54,560 nt of DNA, taken from Pedobacter glucosidilyticus (GTDB lineage Bacteria; Bacteroidota; Bacteroidia; Sphingobacteriales; Sphingobacteriaceae). This document shows, one piece after another, positions 33,149 through 42,799 of the stretch; positions within the stretch are counted from its first letter, which is position 1; every line of letters starts with the position of its first letter. The translations under genes and the position numbers were made by a program. The stretch lies in NCBI RefSeq assembly GCF_002483235.1, contig NZ_DLHN01000011.1:1-54560 (forward strand), written 5' to 3'. A model generated the notes under the pieces. That model worked only from the letters and a program-made list of their open reading frames with translations. It did not search any database and was not told where the DNA came from.

Positions 33149-33150
33149 GC

Positions 33151-36100
33151 TTAAATAGATTTTTCTAGTTCAATTTCTTTAGCAGCTTTTTCTGCTTTAC
33201 TTTCTTTATGTTCTTTAGACCAATACGAGTAAATGGCTGGTATAACAAATAGCGTTAACATTAATGAAAATAATGTGCCACCTATAATTACCGTACCCAT
33301 GCCCATTCTACTTTTTGCTGCAGCCCCTAAAGCCATAGCAATAGGTAAAGCACCTAGGGCAATAGCCAAACTGGTCATTAAAATAGGTCTTAACCTAGAA
33401 ACAGATGCTTCCCTGATGGCATCAGCCACACTCATACCCTGTTCTTTCAATTGGTTGGCAAATTCTACAATGAGGATGCCGTTCTTCGTTACCAAGCCTA
33501 TGAGCATGATGGTTCCTATTTGGCTAAAGATATTCCAACTTTGACCTAATAACCACAGAGAGAAGAATGCTCCGGCAACAGCCATAGGCACTGTTAGGAT
33601 GATGATTACCGGGTCTATAAAACTTTCAAACTGTGCGGATAAAATAAGGTAAACCAACAACAATGCTAAGCCAAAGGCAAATAGCGTATTAGAATTACTC
33701 TCACTAAAATCTCTTGATTCTCCAGCTAAATCTGTACTAAAGCTATCGTCTAGGATTTTTTCTTTTGCTCTTTCCATGGCATCTATACCATCGCCAATGG
33801 TTTTACCTGGAGCCAAACCACCAGAAACCGTTGCTGATGCAAACCTGTTGTTTCGGTACCTTTGTGGAGGGCTACTTCTTTCTTCAATTTTTACAAGATT
33901 ATCTAACTGAATAAGCTCACCTCTGCTATTTCTTACAAATATGGATGTTAAATCATAAGGGTCGTTTCTTTTTTGCCTATCAAACTGTCCAATAACTTGA
34001 TATTGTTTGCCATTCATGGTGAAATAAGCAAACCTTTGTGCACTTAATGATAATTGTAGGGTTTGGGCAACATCAATTACCGATACTCCTAAATTCTGAG
34101 CTTTATTTCTATCGATACTTACATTAAGTTCTGGTTTGTTAAATTTCAGGTTAACATCGGTATTGGTAAAAGTTGGATCTTGGTTAATCTCATTCATAAA
34201 AGCAGGTATTTTTTCTTGCAATTGCTCAAAATTATTAGCCTGAATAACATATTGAACGGGTAAACCACGTACCCTACCAACAGAAATTGTTGGTTGCTGT
34301 ACCACAAATGCTCTTGCTTCTGGCAGTTTCCTTACTACTCTGGTAAGTTGGTCTGCAATTTCCATTTGAGAACGTTCTCTGTCTTCGGGTTCTCCTAGTC
34401 TGATTCTGAAAAAACCAGTATTTGCAGCTCCTGTACCGCTAAAGCCAGGTGATGTTACAGATATATTATTGATTTGCTCGGGTACAGAATCGTTAAGTTT
34501 TTGTTCAAGATTAAGAATAAAAGCATCGGTATAATCAAATGAAGCACCTTCTGGGGCTGTAATTTGAATGTTTACGCCACTTCTATCATCTAATGGTGCT
34601 GTTTCTTTTGGTAAGGCATTCCAAAACAAGAAAATAATACCAAAGCAAATGAGAATAATAGGAAAAGCTAGCCATCTTTTGTTTAAAAACTGCTCTAAAG
34701 ATGTCTTGTAGCTATCGTTCATCTTCTCAAAATAAGGCTCTGTTTTGATGTAAAAATTAGACTTTTTATGTCCGCTTTTCATCAAATAAGCATTTAACAT
34801 AGGTGTTAAGGTTAAAGAAACAAAAGCCGATATCAATACTGCTGCGCCAATAACAACTCCAAATTCTCTAAACAATCGGCCAACAAAACCTTCTAAGAAA
34901 ATAACAGGTAAGAATACTGCAGCTAGCGTAATAGAAATTGAAATTACAGCAAAGAAAATCTCATTAGCTCCTTTTATTGCAGCTTCAAAAGGCGACATGC
35001 CTTCTTCTACTTTTTTAAAGATATTTTCTGTTACCACAATACCATCATCAACAACTAAACCCGTTGCCAAAACAATAGCCAATAAGGTTAATACATTGAT
35101 AGAGAAGCCTAGTAAGTACATCACAAAGAAAGTAGCTATAAGCGATACCGGAATATCTATTAAAGGTCTAAAGGCTATGCTCCAATCTCTGAAAAACAGG
35201 TAAATGATGAATATTACCAATACCAAAGCAATAATCAGCGTTTCTGCAACCTCTAATACAGATTTTTTGATGAAAATGGTATTGTCTAAAGCAATGTCTA
35301 ACTTATAATCTTCAGGAAGTTCTTTTTTTAGCTGCTCGTAACGTTTATAAAATTCATTAGCAATATCTAAATAGTTAGCACCAGGTTGTGGAATTATGGC
35401 TGTAGCAACCATAGGCTTTCCTTTAGATCTTAAAACAGTTTCTTCGTTTTCCGGACCTAAAACAGCCGTACCAACATCTTTAAAACGGATGATATTGGTG
35501 CCATCATTTTTAATAATCAAATCATTAAAACCTTCTTCAGTACTTAAATTTCCTACGGTATTTACCGTAAGTTCTGTATTATCTCCTGATATTTTTCCGG
35601 ACGGGAGTTCAACATTTTGCTGGTCTAGGGCATTTCTAACATCTAGCGGCGTTAAAGCGTAGGCTGCTAGTTTATCTGGGTCTAGCCATAAACGCATGGC
35701 GTATTTTTTTTGTCCCCAAATTTGTACGCTGGAAACACCTGGTATGGTCTGAATTCTTTGAGCGATAACGTTCTCTGCAAAATCACTAATCTCTAAAATA
35801 CTTCTTTTGTCACTTTGGATGGTCATAGAGATAATTGCATCAGAGTTAGCATCAGCTTTTGAAACCACTGGGTTACCATCTATATCTTTCGGTAGATACC
35901 GACCAGCCTGTGATACTTTATCTCGAACATCATTAGCGGCTTCTTCTAAATTTTTATCCAGGTTAAACTCGATGGTAATAGAGCTTGAACCTTGGTTACT
36001 TGAAGAAGAGATATTTTTAATACCATCAATGCTATTGATAGATTTTTCAAGAGGTTCTGTAATCTGAGATTCAACAATATCAGCATTTGCACCGGGATAA

Positions 36101-36249
36101 TTGGTTCTTACAGAAACTACCGGAGGGTCTATAGAAGGGAACTCTCTTACTCCTAAAAATGTAAATCCAATGATACCAAATAATACGAGTATCAGGTTCA
36201 TAACGATGGCTAAAACTGGCCTTTTTATACTGGTGGTGGATATACTCAT
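33151..36249 (-). CDS. RND efflux pump inner-membrane transporter (HAE1/AcrB-like)
   Basis: A 1032-aa transporter of full family length with about 12 membrane helices and two large periplasmic loops. The proton-relay aspartate pair is present in ATGLVVDDGIVVTENI (about residues 400-401), and the N-terminus (RPVLAIVMNLILVLFGIIGF) and VREFPSIDPPVVSVRTNYPGA are typical of HAE1 multidrug pumps. Substrates are not predictable. It lies between the adaptor gene (15-nt gap) and tolC (2-nt gap). Confidence 0.95.
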   Translation of the reverse strand: MSISTTSIKRPVLAIVMNLILVLFGIIGFTFLGVREFPSIDPPVVSVRTNYPGANADIVESQITEPLEKSINSIDGIKNISSSSNQGSSSITIEFNLDKNLEEAANDVRDKVSQAGRYLPKDIDGNPVVSKADANSDAIISMTIQSDKRSILEISDFAENVIAQRIQTIPGVSSVQIWGQKKYAMRLWLDPDKLAAYALTPLDVRNALDQQNVELPSGKISGDNTELTVNTVGNLSTEEGFNDLIIKNDGTNIIRFKDVGTAVLGPENEETVLRSKGKPMVATAIIPQPGANYLDIANEFYKRYEQLKKELPEDYKLDIALDNTIFIKKSVLEVAETLIIALVLVIFIIYLFFRDWSIAFRPLIDIPVSLIATFFVMYLLGFSINVLTLLAIVLATGLVVDDGIVVTENIFKKVEEGMSPFEAAIKGANEIFFAVISISITLAAVFLPVIFLEGFVGRLFREFGVVIGAAVLISAFVSLTLTPMLNAYLMKSGHKKSNFYIKTEPYFEKMNDSYKTSLEQFLNKRWLAFPIILICFGIIFLFWNALPKETAPLDDRSGVNIQITAPEGASFDYTDAFILNLEQKLNDSVPEQINNISVTSPGFSGTGAANTGFFRIRLGEPEDRERSQMEIADQLTRVVRKLPEARAFVVQQPTISVGRVRGLPVQYVIQANNFEQLQEKIPAFMNEINQDPTFTNTDVNLKFNKPELNVSIDRNKAQNLGVSVIDVAQTLQLSLSAQRFAYFTMNGKQYQVIGQFDRQKRNDPYDLTSIFVRNSRGELIQLDNLVKIEERSSPPQRYRNNRFASATVSGGLAPGKTIGDGIDAMERAKEKILDDSFSTDLAGESRDFSESNSNTLFAFGLALLLVYLILSAQFESFIDPVIIILTVPMAVAGAFFSLWLLGQSWNIFSQIGTIMLIGLVTKNGILIVEFANQLKEQGMSVADAIREASVSRLRPILMTSLAIALGALPIAMALGAAAKSRMGMGTVIIGGTLFSLMLTLFVIPAIYSYWSKEHKESKAEKAAKEIELEKSI

Positions 36250-36264
36250 GATAATAAATCTGTA

Positions 36265-37332
36265 TTACTTGTTTTTCACACTTACTTTAACAGGAGCATC
36301 AGGTTTTAAAGCCATCACTCCGGTTGTTAATACGGTATCACCTGCTTTTAAACCAGTTGATACTAATACTTCTTTATCTGTCCTAACATCAGATTCGATT
36401 TTTACAGCCTTGGCTTTTCCGTTTTCAGCAATAAAAACTTGTTTTCCGTTTAAAATAGGCACTACAGCTTCTGTAGGTACTAAAATAGCATCGTTGATAT
36501 TTTCTAAAGGTAAATTAACATTGGCAAAAGTTCCTGGCAGTAATATTCCTTTTGGATTTTCTGCTCTGGCTCTTAAAATTAAAGTTCTGGTAGCAATATC
36601 AATAGCGGGCTCTATAGCATATACTTTTGCCGAGAAAGTTTCTCTGCTGCCCGCAACGGTAAAGGTTATGCCTGAACCTTCTTTTACTCTTTTCGCATAT
36701 TTTTCTGGAACAGAGAATGTAATTTTAACAGGGTTTATATTTACAAGGTTTACGATGTCTGTTGTAGGGGTGATATAAGCACCGTTAGAAATACTTCTTA
36801 AACCTATTTTACCCGAGAAAGGCGCTCTGATTTCTGTTTTAGAAAGTTGCGCTCTTACCAATTGACTTTGCGCTTGTAAAGAGCGAAGCTCGGCAAGAGT
36901 GTTATCATATTCTTCTTGGCTAATAGCTTCTGATTGAAGTAGTTTTTTTGAACGAGACTCTGTTTCTGAGGCTAATTTTTCTCTGGTTAAGGCTTGTGCT
37001 AATTGTGCTTGTAGCTCTCTATCATCTATTTTTATTAGTAAAGCACCTTTGTTTACGGTAGAGCCTTCTGTGAAATTAATAGACCTAATTAAGCCAGAAA
37101 TCTCACTTCTTATCTGTACTTGTTCATTTGCTTCAATAGTACCTGAAACAGAAACTACATTAGAAAACTGGGTTGGCTTAACAATAATACCACTAACACT
37201 TATAGGTGCATTGCCACTTGTTGCTGCACCACCTTTTGGTCCTTTTGTTTCGGATGATTTATTTAAGCGGTTATAAATCATATAACCCAGTAAGCCAATA
37301 ATTAAAATATAAATGATGTACTTGGTTTTCAT
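36265..37332 (-). CDS. RND periplasmic adaptor (membrane fusion protein)
   Basis: A 355-aa protein with one N-terminal membrane anchor (YIIYILIIGLLGYMIY). It has a lipoyl-type domain (IRSEISGLIRSINFTEGSTV), an alpha-helical hairpin of about 70 residues and a beta-barrel domain (TEIRAPFSGKIGLRSISNGAYI). It links the RND pump to TolC in the periplasm. Its start overlaps the MarR gene stop by 4 nt, so regulator and pump are translated together. Confidence 0.93.
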   Translation of the reverse strand: MKTKYIIYILIIGLLGYMIYNRLNKSSETKGPKGGAATSGNAPISVSGIIVKPTQFSNVVSVSGTIEANEQVQIRSEISGLIRSINFTEGSTVNKGALLIKIDDRELQAQLAQALTREKLASETESRSKKLLQSEAISQEEYDNTLAELRSLQAQSQLVRAQLSKTEIRAPFSGKIGLRSISNGAYITPTTDIVNLVNINPVKITFSVPEKYAKRVKEGSGITFTVAGSRETFSAKVYAIEPAIDIATRTLILRARAENPKGILLPGTFANVNLPLENINDAILVPTEAVVPILNGKQVFIAENGKAKAVKIESDVRTDKEVLVSTGLKAGDTVLTTGVMALKPDAPVKVSVKNK

Positions 37333-37802
37333 GTTGTATGTTTAAGTTTTTTAAAATCAAGGATAAGCTCGTGAGTATTTTCTGTATTTAAGTTTTGTTG
37401 CATTTGTGCTAACACGTCAAAAAAGTGCCCAATATTTTCTTTTGATACGTTTTTAAATGCTTTTTCATTAAGATTTTTAAAAATAAGATTTATTTCGGGT
37501 ATTAATTTTTTAGCCTTGTCTGTAAGTTTTATTAAATGTTTGCGTCTGTCATGTTGGTCTGCTTCACGTGTAACAAAATCATGAGCAGATAAATAATCTA
37601 TCATGGTTACCATAAAAGATTTATCTACTTGTAAAATTTCTGCCAATTCTTTTTGTGTATAAAGTTCTTCTGCTTCGGCTAAAATAAGTAAAACATAATG
37701 GTAACGCTCCATAGGTATATGGCAGGCAATTTTACCAAATTCGCTTAAATACTTTTTGGTTACTTGTATAAGTTGATGAGCTATAGGTTCTTCAAATTTC
37801 AT
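37329..37802 (-). CDS. MarR-family regulator of the RND efflux operon
   Basis: The product is about 157 aa if it starts at the ATG at 37802 (MKFEEPIAHQLIQ). A longer frame to 37877 exists, but that extension contains a consensus -7 box and a perfect inverted repeat, so it is more likely promoter. The winged helix is recognisable (YTQKELAEILQVDKSFMVT as recognition region, then TREADQHDRRKHLIKLTDKA as wing). It is the first gene of the efflux operon, so autoregulation with induction by a pump substrate is expected. Confidence 0.88.
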   Translation of the reverse strand: MKFEEPIAHQLIQVTKKYLSEFGKIACHIPMERYHYVLLILAEAEELYTQKELAEILQVDKSFMVTMIDYLSAHDFVTREADQHDRRKHLIKLTDKAKKLIPEINLIFKNLNEKAFKNVSKENIGHFFDVLAQMQQNLNTENTHELILDFKKLKHTT

Positions 37803-37819
37803 TTCAGGTTTAATAACTT

Positions 37820-37865
37820 CAAATCTATTATTTAAGTTTACACAATAGTTGAAGGTATCAACTAT
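37820..37865 (-). promoter_or_regulatory. marR-RND operon promoter and candidate MarR operator
   Basis: The minus strand has TAGATTTG (37827-37820), a full match to the Bacteroidota -7 box. Just upstream is a perfect inverted repeat ATAGTTG-N7-CAACTAT at 37845-37865, over the -33 region. Spacing and symmetry fit a MarR operator that blocks transcription of its own operon. Confidence 0.6.
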
Positions 37866-37893
37866 ATTACAAATCAATCATACAGCTTAAATT

Positions 37894-37922
37894 TTTGAAT
37901 CCTGAATAATATTTTAGTTTTG
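37894..37922 (+). promoter_or_regulatory. Promoter of the M61 peptidase gene
   Basis: TTTG at 37894-37897 and TAGTTTTG (TAnnTTTG) at 37915-37922, with a 17-nt spacer, lie 14 nt before the ATG. This is a good match to the Bacteroidota housekeeping promoter. Confidence 0.6.
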
Positions 37923-37936
37923 TATAAAAACTTAAA

Positions 37937-39724
37937 ATGCGCTCAATCAAAATCTTATTAAACACTTTAATATTCATGATGATGATACAATCAACTGCAT
38001 GGGCAGATGATGCTTACAAAGTAGAATTTACGGTATCTTTTTCAGAACCTCAGGCACATTATGCTGATGTTGAAATGCGTATCAGCAACATCCGTAAAAA
38101 GGAAATTGAAGTAAATATGCCAGTGTGGGCACCAGGTTCTTATCTGGTAAGAGAATTCTCTAAAAATGTTGAGGGTTTTACCGCAAGTACAAGTGCTGGA
38201 ATGCCATTAATATCAGAGAAAATAAAAAAGAATAGCTGGAAAATTAAAACAAACGGGAATAAAACAGTGGTTGTAAACTATAAGGTTTATGCTTTTGAGA
38301 TTTCTGTTAGAACCAGTTTTATAGATGCCAGTCATGCTTTTTTATCACCAACTGGCATTTTTATGTTTGTAAAAGATAGGTTAAATGAGCCGGTGCGAGT
38401 TAATATTGCACCTTATAGTGATTGGAGCAAAGTTTCTACAGGATTAGAGAAAATTGAGGGAACTAATTTTTCTTACCACGCTCCTGATTTTGATTGGTTG
38501 TATGATTCTCCTATAGAAGTGGGTAATCAGGATATTTTTGAGTTTGATGCCGCTGGTGTTAAACATGAAGTGGCTATGGTAGGCGGTGGCAATTACGATA
38601 AAGAGAAGTTGAAGGTGGATATGGCGAAGATTGTTGAAGAAGAGACTTTAATTTTTAGAGAAAATCCTAACAAACGTTATGTCTTTATTGTTCATCATTA
38701 CCAAAATGGAGGCGGTGGTTTAGAGCATTTAAACTCTACCGTTTTAGGTGCTAAAAGAATGGGATATACTGATCCTGCAACCTATACCAATTTTTTAAGT
38801 TTGGTAGCTCATGAATATTTCCATTTATGGAATGTAAAAAGGTTAAGGCCTATTGCGCTTGGTCCGTTTGATTATGAAAACGAGAATTACACTACTGATT
38901 TATGGATAGCAGAAGGTTTTACGGCTTATTATGATAATCTGATTATACAAAGAACAGGCGCTATATCTCAGGCTGATTATCTTAAAATTCTACAGTCAGA
39001 AATTAACCTGATAGCTAATCAGAAAGGTGATAAAATACAAGCTGTAACAGAAGCTAGTTTTGATGCTTGGATTAAGTATTACAGACCAAATGAAAATAGC
39101 AGTAATGCTACTATTTCTTATTATAATAAAGGTGCTTTACTTGCCGCAATGCTTGATTTGGCTATCATCTACAAAACAAATGGCGAGCAAAGTTTAGATG
39201 ATGTTTTGAGAGATACCTACATAGCTTATTATAAGAAAAAAGGAAGAGGTTTTACCAGTAAAGAGTTTAAAGAGGCATTGGAAAAGGTTTATGGAGAAAA
39301 TTTAGATGATTTCTACAACAAATATGTAAATGGTACCCAAGAAGTAGATTGTGCTAAATATCTGGCTTATGCCGGCTTAGAGTTAGTTAACAGGGCTAAC
39401 CCTAATATCCCTTCTTTGGGCGTTAGAACCAGAAAAAATATCATCGGTACAGTTGTTAGGGGTGGTGCAGCCTGGAATGGCGGCTTAAATGTTAACGATG
39501 AAATTATTGCAGTTAACGGAGAAAGAGTTGAAGATATTAATGATTATATCAAAACTAAAGCAGTTGGCGAGAACTTGGAAATTGTTTTAAATAGAGATGG
39601 TATTATCCAAACGTTAAATATCAAGTTAGCAGCTAGTACTGATAAGTATTATCAAATAGATAAAATGAAAAAGCAAACAGAGCAGCAAAAAACTGTTTAT
39701 AGGAAGTGGTTGAAGGTACAGTAA
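37937..39724 (+). CDS. M61-family metallopeptidase with PDZ domain
   Basis: A 595-aa exported protein with a signal peptide (LLNTLIFMMMIQSTAWA, cleavage near 24). The zinc site is H292-E293-Y-F-H296, with the third ligand expected in AEGFTAYYDN near residue 325. A PDZ domain lies at about 490-570 (GTVVRGGAAWNGGLNVNDEIIAVNG). This layout (beta N-domain, thermolysin-like catalytic domain, PDZ) is that of glycyl aminopeptidases of family M61. It is probably periplasmic. It is divergent from the MarR-RND operon and ends at a strong shared terminator. Confidence 0.93.
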   Translation: MRSIKILLNTLIFMMMIQSTAWADDAYKVEFTVSFSEPQAHYADVEMRISNIRKKEIEVNMPVWAPGSYLVREFSKNVEGFTASTSAGMPLISEKIKKNSWKIKTNGNKTVVVNYKVYAFEISVRTSFIDASHAFLSPTGIFMFVKDRLNEPVRVNIAPYSDWSKVSTGLEKIEGTNFSYHAPDFDWLYDSPIEVGNQDIFEFDAAGVKHEVAMVGGGNYDKEKLKVDMAKIVEEETLIFRENPNKRYVFIVHHYQNGGGGLEHLNSTVLGAKRMGYTDPATYTNFLSLVAHEYFHLWNVKRLRPIALGPFDYENENYTTDLWIAEGFTAYYDNLIIQRTGAISQADYLKILQSEINLIANQKGDKIQAVTEASFDAWIKYYRPNENSSNATISYYNKGALLAAMLDLAIIYKTNGEQSLDDVLRDTYIAYYKKKGRGFTSKEFKEALEKVYGENLDDFYNKYVNGTQEVDCAKYLAYAGLELVNRANPNIPSLGVRTRKNIIGTVVRGGAAWNGGLNVNDEIIAVNGERVEDINDYIKTKAVGENLEIVLNRDGIIQTLNIKLAASTDKYYQIDKMKKQTEQQKTVYRKWLKVQ

Positions 39725-39759
39725 CAAAAAAGGAGGTCTTGTAAACCTCCTTTTTTGTT
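39723..39759. terminator. Bidirectional intrinsic terminator
   Basis: A perfect 15-bp stem, AACAAAAAAGGAGGT and ACCTCCTTTTTTGTT, with a 7-nt loop. It lies between the convergent M61 peptidase gene and the small outer-membrane protein gene and has T-tracts in both directions. Confidence 0.88.
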
Positions 39760-39775
39760 TTTCTTATTCTTTATC

Positions 39776-40267
39776 TTAGAAAACAAATCTTAATGAAAAA
39801 CCAGGCTCAATATCTAAGAAAGGGCCTTTAGCTAATTCTAATCTAGGGTGTAAATCAACACCTAAAGTAAAAGGTATTTCGGGCATTTGCCATTCTAATC
39901 CTAAAATGGCGTCGGCACCAAGCAATAAGCCTTTATCATAAAACTCATCATCGCCAAAGTACCTTCTGTATCTTCTTCCATCATCAATACCTCCAATGTG
40001 TGCACCGGCACCATAATACCATTTTAAAGATGGCTCACTAAAAGCTGTAGCATGTTTTTCATATAAACCGGTAACCACAAAAACGCCTGGTCTAAAACCT
40101 AAAATACCTTCAATGGCAGTATCAGATTTTACAAAGTGTTTAATAGTTAAACCATTCTCAAAACCTCCGGCTCTAAAACCTACACCTGTATTATAACCTT
40201 GAGCGTTTACTTTGGTAAAAGTTAAGAGCAATAACGATAAGCTTAATAACAATAATTTTTGTTTCAT
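39776..40267 (-). CDS. Small outer-membrane beta-barrel protein, 163 aa
   Basis: A signal peptide (LLLLSLSLLLLTFTKVNA, cleavage before QG) is followed by alternating polar and hydrophobic strands (GVGFRAGGF, WYYGAGAHIGG, LLLGADAILGLEW), ending in the aromatic C-terminus SLRFVF typical of outer-membrane barrels. It probably has 8 strands. No enzymatic motif is seen and the function is unknown. It is a single-gene unit converging on the M61 terminator. Confidence 0.75.
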   Translation of the reverse strand: MKQKLLLLSLSLLLLTFTKVNAQGYNTGVGFRAGGFENGLTIKHFVKSDTAIEGILGFRPGVFVVTGLYEKHATAFSEPSLKWYYGAGAHIGGIDDGRRYRRYFGDDEFYDKGLLLGADAILGLEWQMPEIPFTLGVDLHPRLELAKGPFLDIEPGFSLRFVF

Positions 40268-40446
40268 TTTTTTATTTTATTTATCCAAAGCTGCATACTC
40301 AAATCAAATGCCAGAGATTAATGCTCGCCAAAAAACTTTAATCAACAAAATAATGTTATTCTAATATTTGTAATAATCCTATACTCTTTTTTGAGGTTAA
40401 GTATAGATTATCTATATTGAAATAACCAATTATAAATAGCATCATT

Positions 40447-42222
40447 ATGGAAGCCATTAGCAGAGTGTTTGATTTACTTAAGCACAATAAAGAAAACTTT
40501 AATTGTGAGGATGTGTTGGCCACAAAAGTAAATGGTCAATGGAAAAAATATAGCAGTAAAGATTTTATTCAAATCTCCGAAGAAGTAAGCCGTGGGCTTA
40601 TTAAGAAGGGAATTGGTAAGGATGATAAAGTGGCTATCATGTCTGAAAACAGGCCTGAGTGGAATTTTTGCGATTTTGGAATTATGCAAATAGGAGCCAC
40701 CCAGGTACCTATGTATCCCACCTTAGCAGAGGCAGATATTAAATTTATATTAATGGATGCCGAGGTAAAAATTGTTTTTGTCTCCTCAGAAGAACTTTAT
40801 CATAAAATTTGCAAAGTAAAGCAAGAAGCCGAGTTACAAACTCAGGTTTATACCTTTAATAAAATAGATACACTGCCAAATTGGGAAGAAGTTGTAACAT
40901 TAGGTAAAGAAAATCAGGATATAGATTTAGAACCTTATAAACAACAAATATCAGAAGATGATTTGCTTACGCTGATTTATACTTCTGGTACAACGGGTAC
41001 ACCCAAAGGCGTAATGCTTACACATAAAAACTTAATCAGTAATATATTATACTCCTCCAAACTATATCCTGATGAAGTAAAAAGAGCCTTAAGCTTTTTA
41101 CCATTATCGCATATTTTTGAGCGTATGGTGGTTTACATGTACTTTTATTTAGGAGTGTCTGTTTACTATGCAGAAAGTTTAGATACCATAGTAGCCAATT
41201 TAGCAGAAGTTAAGCCACATTGTTTTACTACCGTACCAAGGTTATTAGAAAAGGTATATGATAGAATTGTTGCCAAAGGTCAAGCTTTAACAGGAGTAAA
41301 AAAATCATTGTTTTTTTGGGCTTTGAAGCTAGGGCACCAATATGAAATGGATGGTAAAAATGGCTTTTGGTATGAGTTACAGTTAAAAATAGCTCGGAAA
41401 CTTATTTTTAGTAAGTGGAGAGAAGCTTTGGGCGGAGAAATAATAGTCATTGTTTCTGGTGGTGCTGCCTTACAAGAGCGTTTAGCCCGTGTTTTTTGGG
41501 GCGCTAATATCAAAGTATTAGAAGGTTATGGTTTAACCGAAACTTCGCCAGTAATTGCTGTGAATGGTCCAAGAAAGGGAGAAACCATGTTTGGTACAGT
41601 TGGTAAGCCTTTAGGCAATGTAGAAGTAAAAATTGCTGAAGACGGCGAAATTTTGTGTAAAGGACCCAGTGTGATGAAAGGTTATTATAAACGCCCTGAT
41701 GCTACAGCAGAAGCTATTACAGATGGTGGGTGGTTTCATACAGGAGATATTGGAATGCTAAAAAATGGGTTTTTAGCTATAACTGATAGGAAGAAAGAAG
41801 TATTTAAAACCGCTGGTGGTAAATATGTTGCACCACAAGTTTTAGAAAATAAGTTTAAAGAATCTGTTTATATAGAGCAAATTATGGTGGTTGGGGAGAA
41901 TAAAAAATTCCCATCGGCATTGGTGGTACCAAATTTTGAAAAGCTTTTAGAATGGAGTTCTAGAAATGGTATTAGCGAACAAAAGCCAATTGAGCTTATT
42001 AAGAATAAACAAGTTATTGATAAAATTTGGTCTGAAGTAGAAAGATTGAATGCAGGCTTTGGCAAGTGGGAGCAGGTTAAAAAGATAGCTTTATTACCTA
42101 AAGAGTTTACCATTGATGGTGGCGAGCTTACACCAAAATTAAGTTTAAAGCGTAAAGTAATTTTGAAAAACAACGAAGTTTTGGTAGAAAAGCTTTATGA
42201 AGAAACAGATAGATTAGAATAA
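40447..42222 (+). CDS. fadD: Long-chain fatty acid-CoA ligase (FadD-like)
   Basis: A 591-aa member of the ANL superfamily. The AMP-binding motif is LIYTSGTTGTPKG at about residues 176-188. Further motifs are the linker LPLSHIFERM, GYGLTETSPV near 363, and GWFHTGDIG then TDRKKEVFKTAGGKYVAP (hinge and lysine regions). It activates fatty acids to acyl-CoA using ATP. It is monocistronic here, ending at a MITE-like inverted repeat. The fad operon at 49.8-54.5 kb would use its product. Confidence 0.93.
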   Translation: MEAISRVFDLLKHNKENFNCEDVLATKVNGQWKKYSSKDFIQISEEVSRGLIKKGIGKDDKVAIMSENRPEWNFCDFGIMQIGATQVPMYPTLAEADIKFILMDAEVKIVFVSSEELYHKICKVKQEAELQTQVYTFNKIDTLPNWEEVVTLGKENQDIDLEPYKQQISEDDLLTLIYTSGTTGTPKGVMLTHKNLISNILYSSKLYPDEVKRALSFLPLSHIFERMVVYMYFYLGVSVYYAESLDTIVANLAEVKPHCFTTVPRLLEKVYDRIVAKGQALTGVKKSLFFWALKLGHQYEMDGKNGFWYELQLKIARKLIFSKWREALGGEIIVIVSGGAALQERLARVFWGANIKVLEGYGLTETSPVIAVNGPRKGETMFGTVGKPLGNVEVKIAEDGEILCKGPSVMKGYYKRPDATAEAITDGGWFHTGDIGMLKNGFLAITDRKKEVFKTAGGKYVAPQVLENKFKESVYIEQIMVVGENKKFPSALVVPNFEKLLEWSSRNGISEQKPIELIKNKQVIDKIWSEVERLNAGFGKWEQVKKIALLPKEFTIDGGELTPKLSLKRKVILKNNEVLVEKLYEETDRLE

Positions 42223-42227
42223 CAAAA

Positions 42228-42359
42228 GGGGCTGTCTCCAAAGAAGTTATTTATCACATTAGAGCAGATTATTGTTGTTATGCTGAGCGAATTCGAAGAA
42301 TTAAAAATAATTTCGAATCCGCTCAGCCCGACACAAAATATCGGTTTTTAAATAGCCCC
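42228..42359. repeat. MITE-like imperfect inverted repeat, copy 2
   Basis: A 132-nt element with ends GGGGCT and AGCCCC. Its inner arms, GCTGAGCGAATTCGAA and TTCGAATCCGCTCAGC, match 15 of 16 positions. It shares the GCTGAGCG/TTCGA core and overall design with the element at 4924-5042. It exactly fills the gap between the convergent fadD and response regulator genes, where it can terminate both. Confidence 0.72.
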
Positions 42360-42364
42360 AATAA

Positions 42365-42742
42365 TTATGAATGTTTACGCTCTAAAACATCAGTAACGAT
42401 ATTTTCTAACTCAATTAAATCAAAAGGTTTAGGTAAATAAGCATCTGCACCAGCGGTTTCGGCCAGTATATGTATGTCATTATTGGCAGAAAAATAAATA
42501 ACCGGGATATGTTTGAAATCAGGATGTTGTTTTAGTAATTGTGTAGCTTTTATACCGCCAATATCGGGTATCCAATTATCCATTAAAATAACATCAGGTT
42601 TTACAGTAATTACCTTTTCTATAATATCATGTGAAGTTTCAGAAATTTCTACCTGATAACCAGATTCTGTTAAAATGATAGAACACAGTTCTAAAATATT
42701 AACGTCATCATCAAAAATTAATATGGTTTTATGCGTACTCAT
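42365..42742 (-). CDS. Single-domain response regulator
   Basis: A 125-aa receiver. The acidic pair is in IFDDDVN, the phospho-acceptor is in VILMDNWIPDIGG, the switch Ser is in IYFSAN and the Lys is in YLPKPFD. It has no output domain. It is the last gene of the signalling cluster, 57 nt after cheB, and is a likely phospho-target of the two kinases upstream. Confidence 0.9.
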   Translation of the reverse strand: MSTHKTILIFDDDVNILELCSIILTESGYQVEISETSHDIIEKVITVKPDVILMDNWIPDIGGIKATQLLKQHPDFKHIPVIYFSANNDIHILAETAGADAYLPKPFDLIELENIVTDVLERKHS

Positions 42743-42799
42743 TTATATGTTAAAAGAAAGTAGTTTAAAAAATACACCCAGTTTATGATTGCGTATCAT

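Noticed and set aside
36101..36778. 225-codon open frame on the plus strand
   Set aside because: It is antisense to the RND pump and adaptor genes, has the low-complexity composition of a shadow frame, and no family motifs.
37803..37877. Longer N-terminus for the efflux MarR protein
   Set aside because: The extension covers a consensus -7 box and a perfect operator-like repeat, so it is more likely non-coding.
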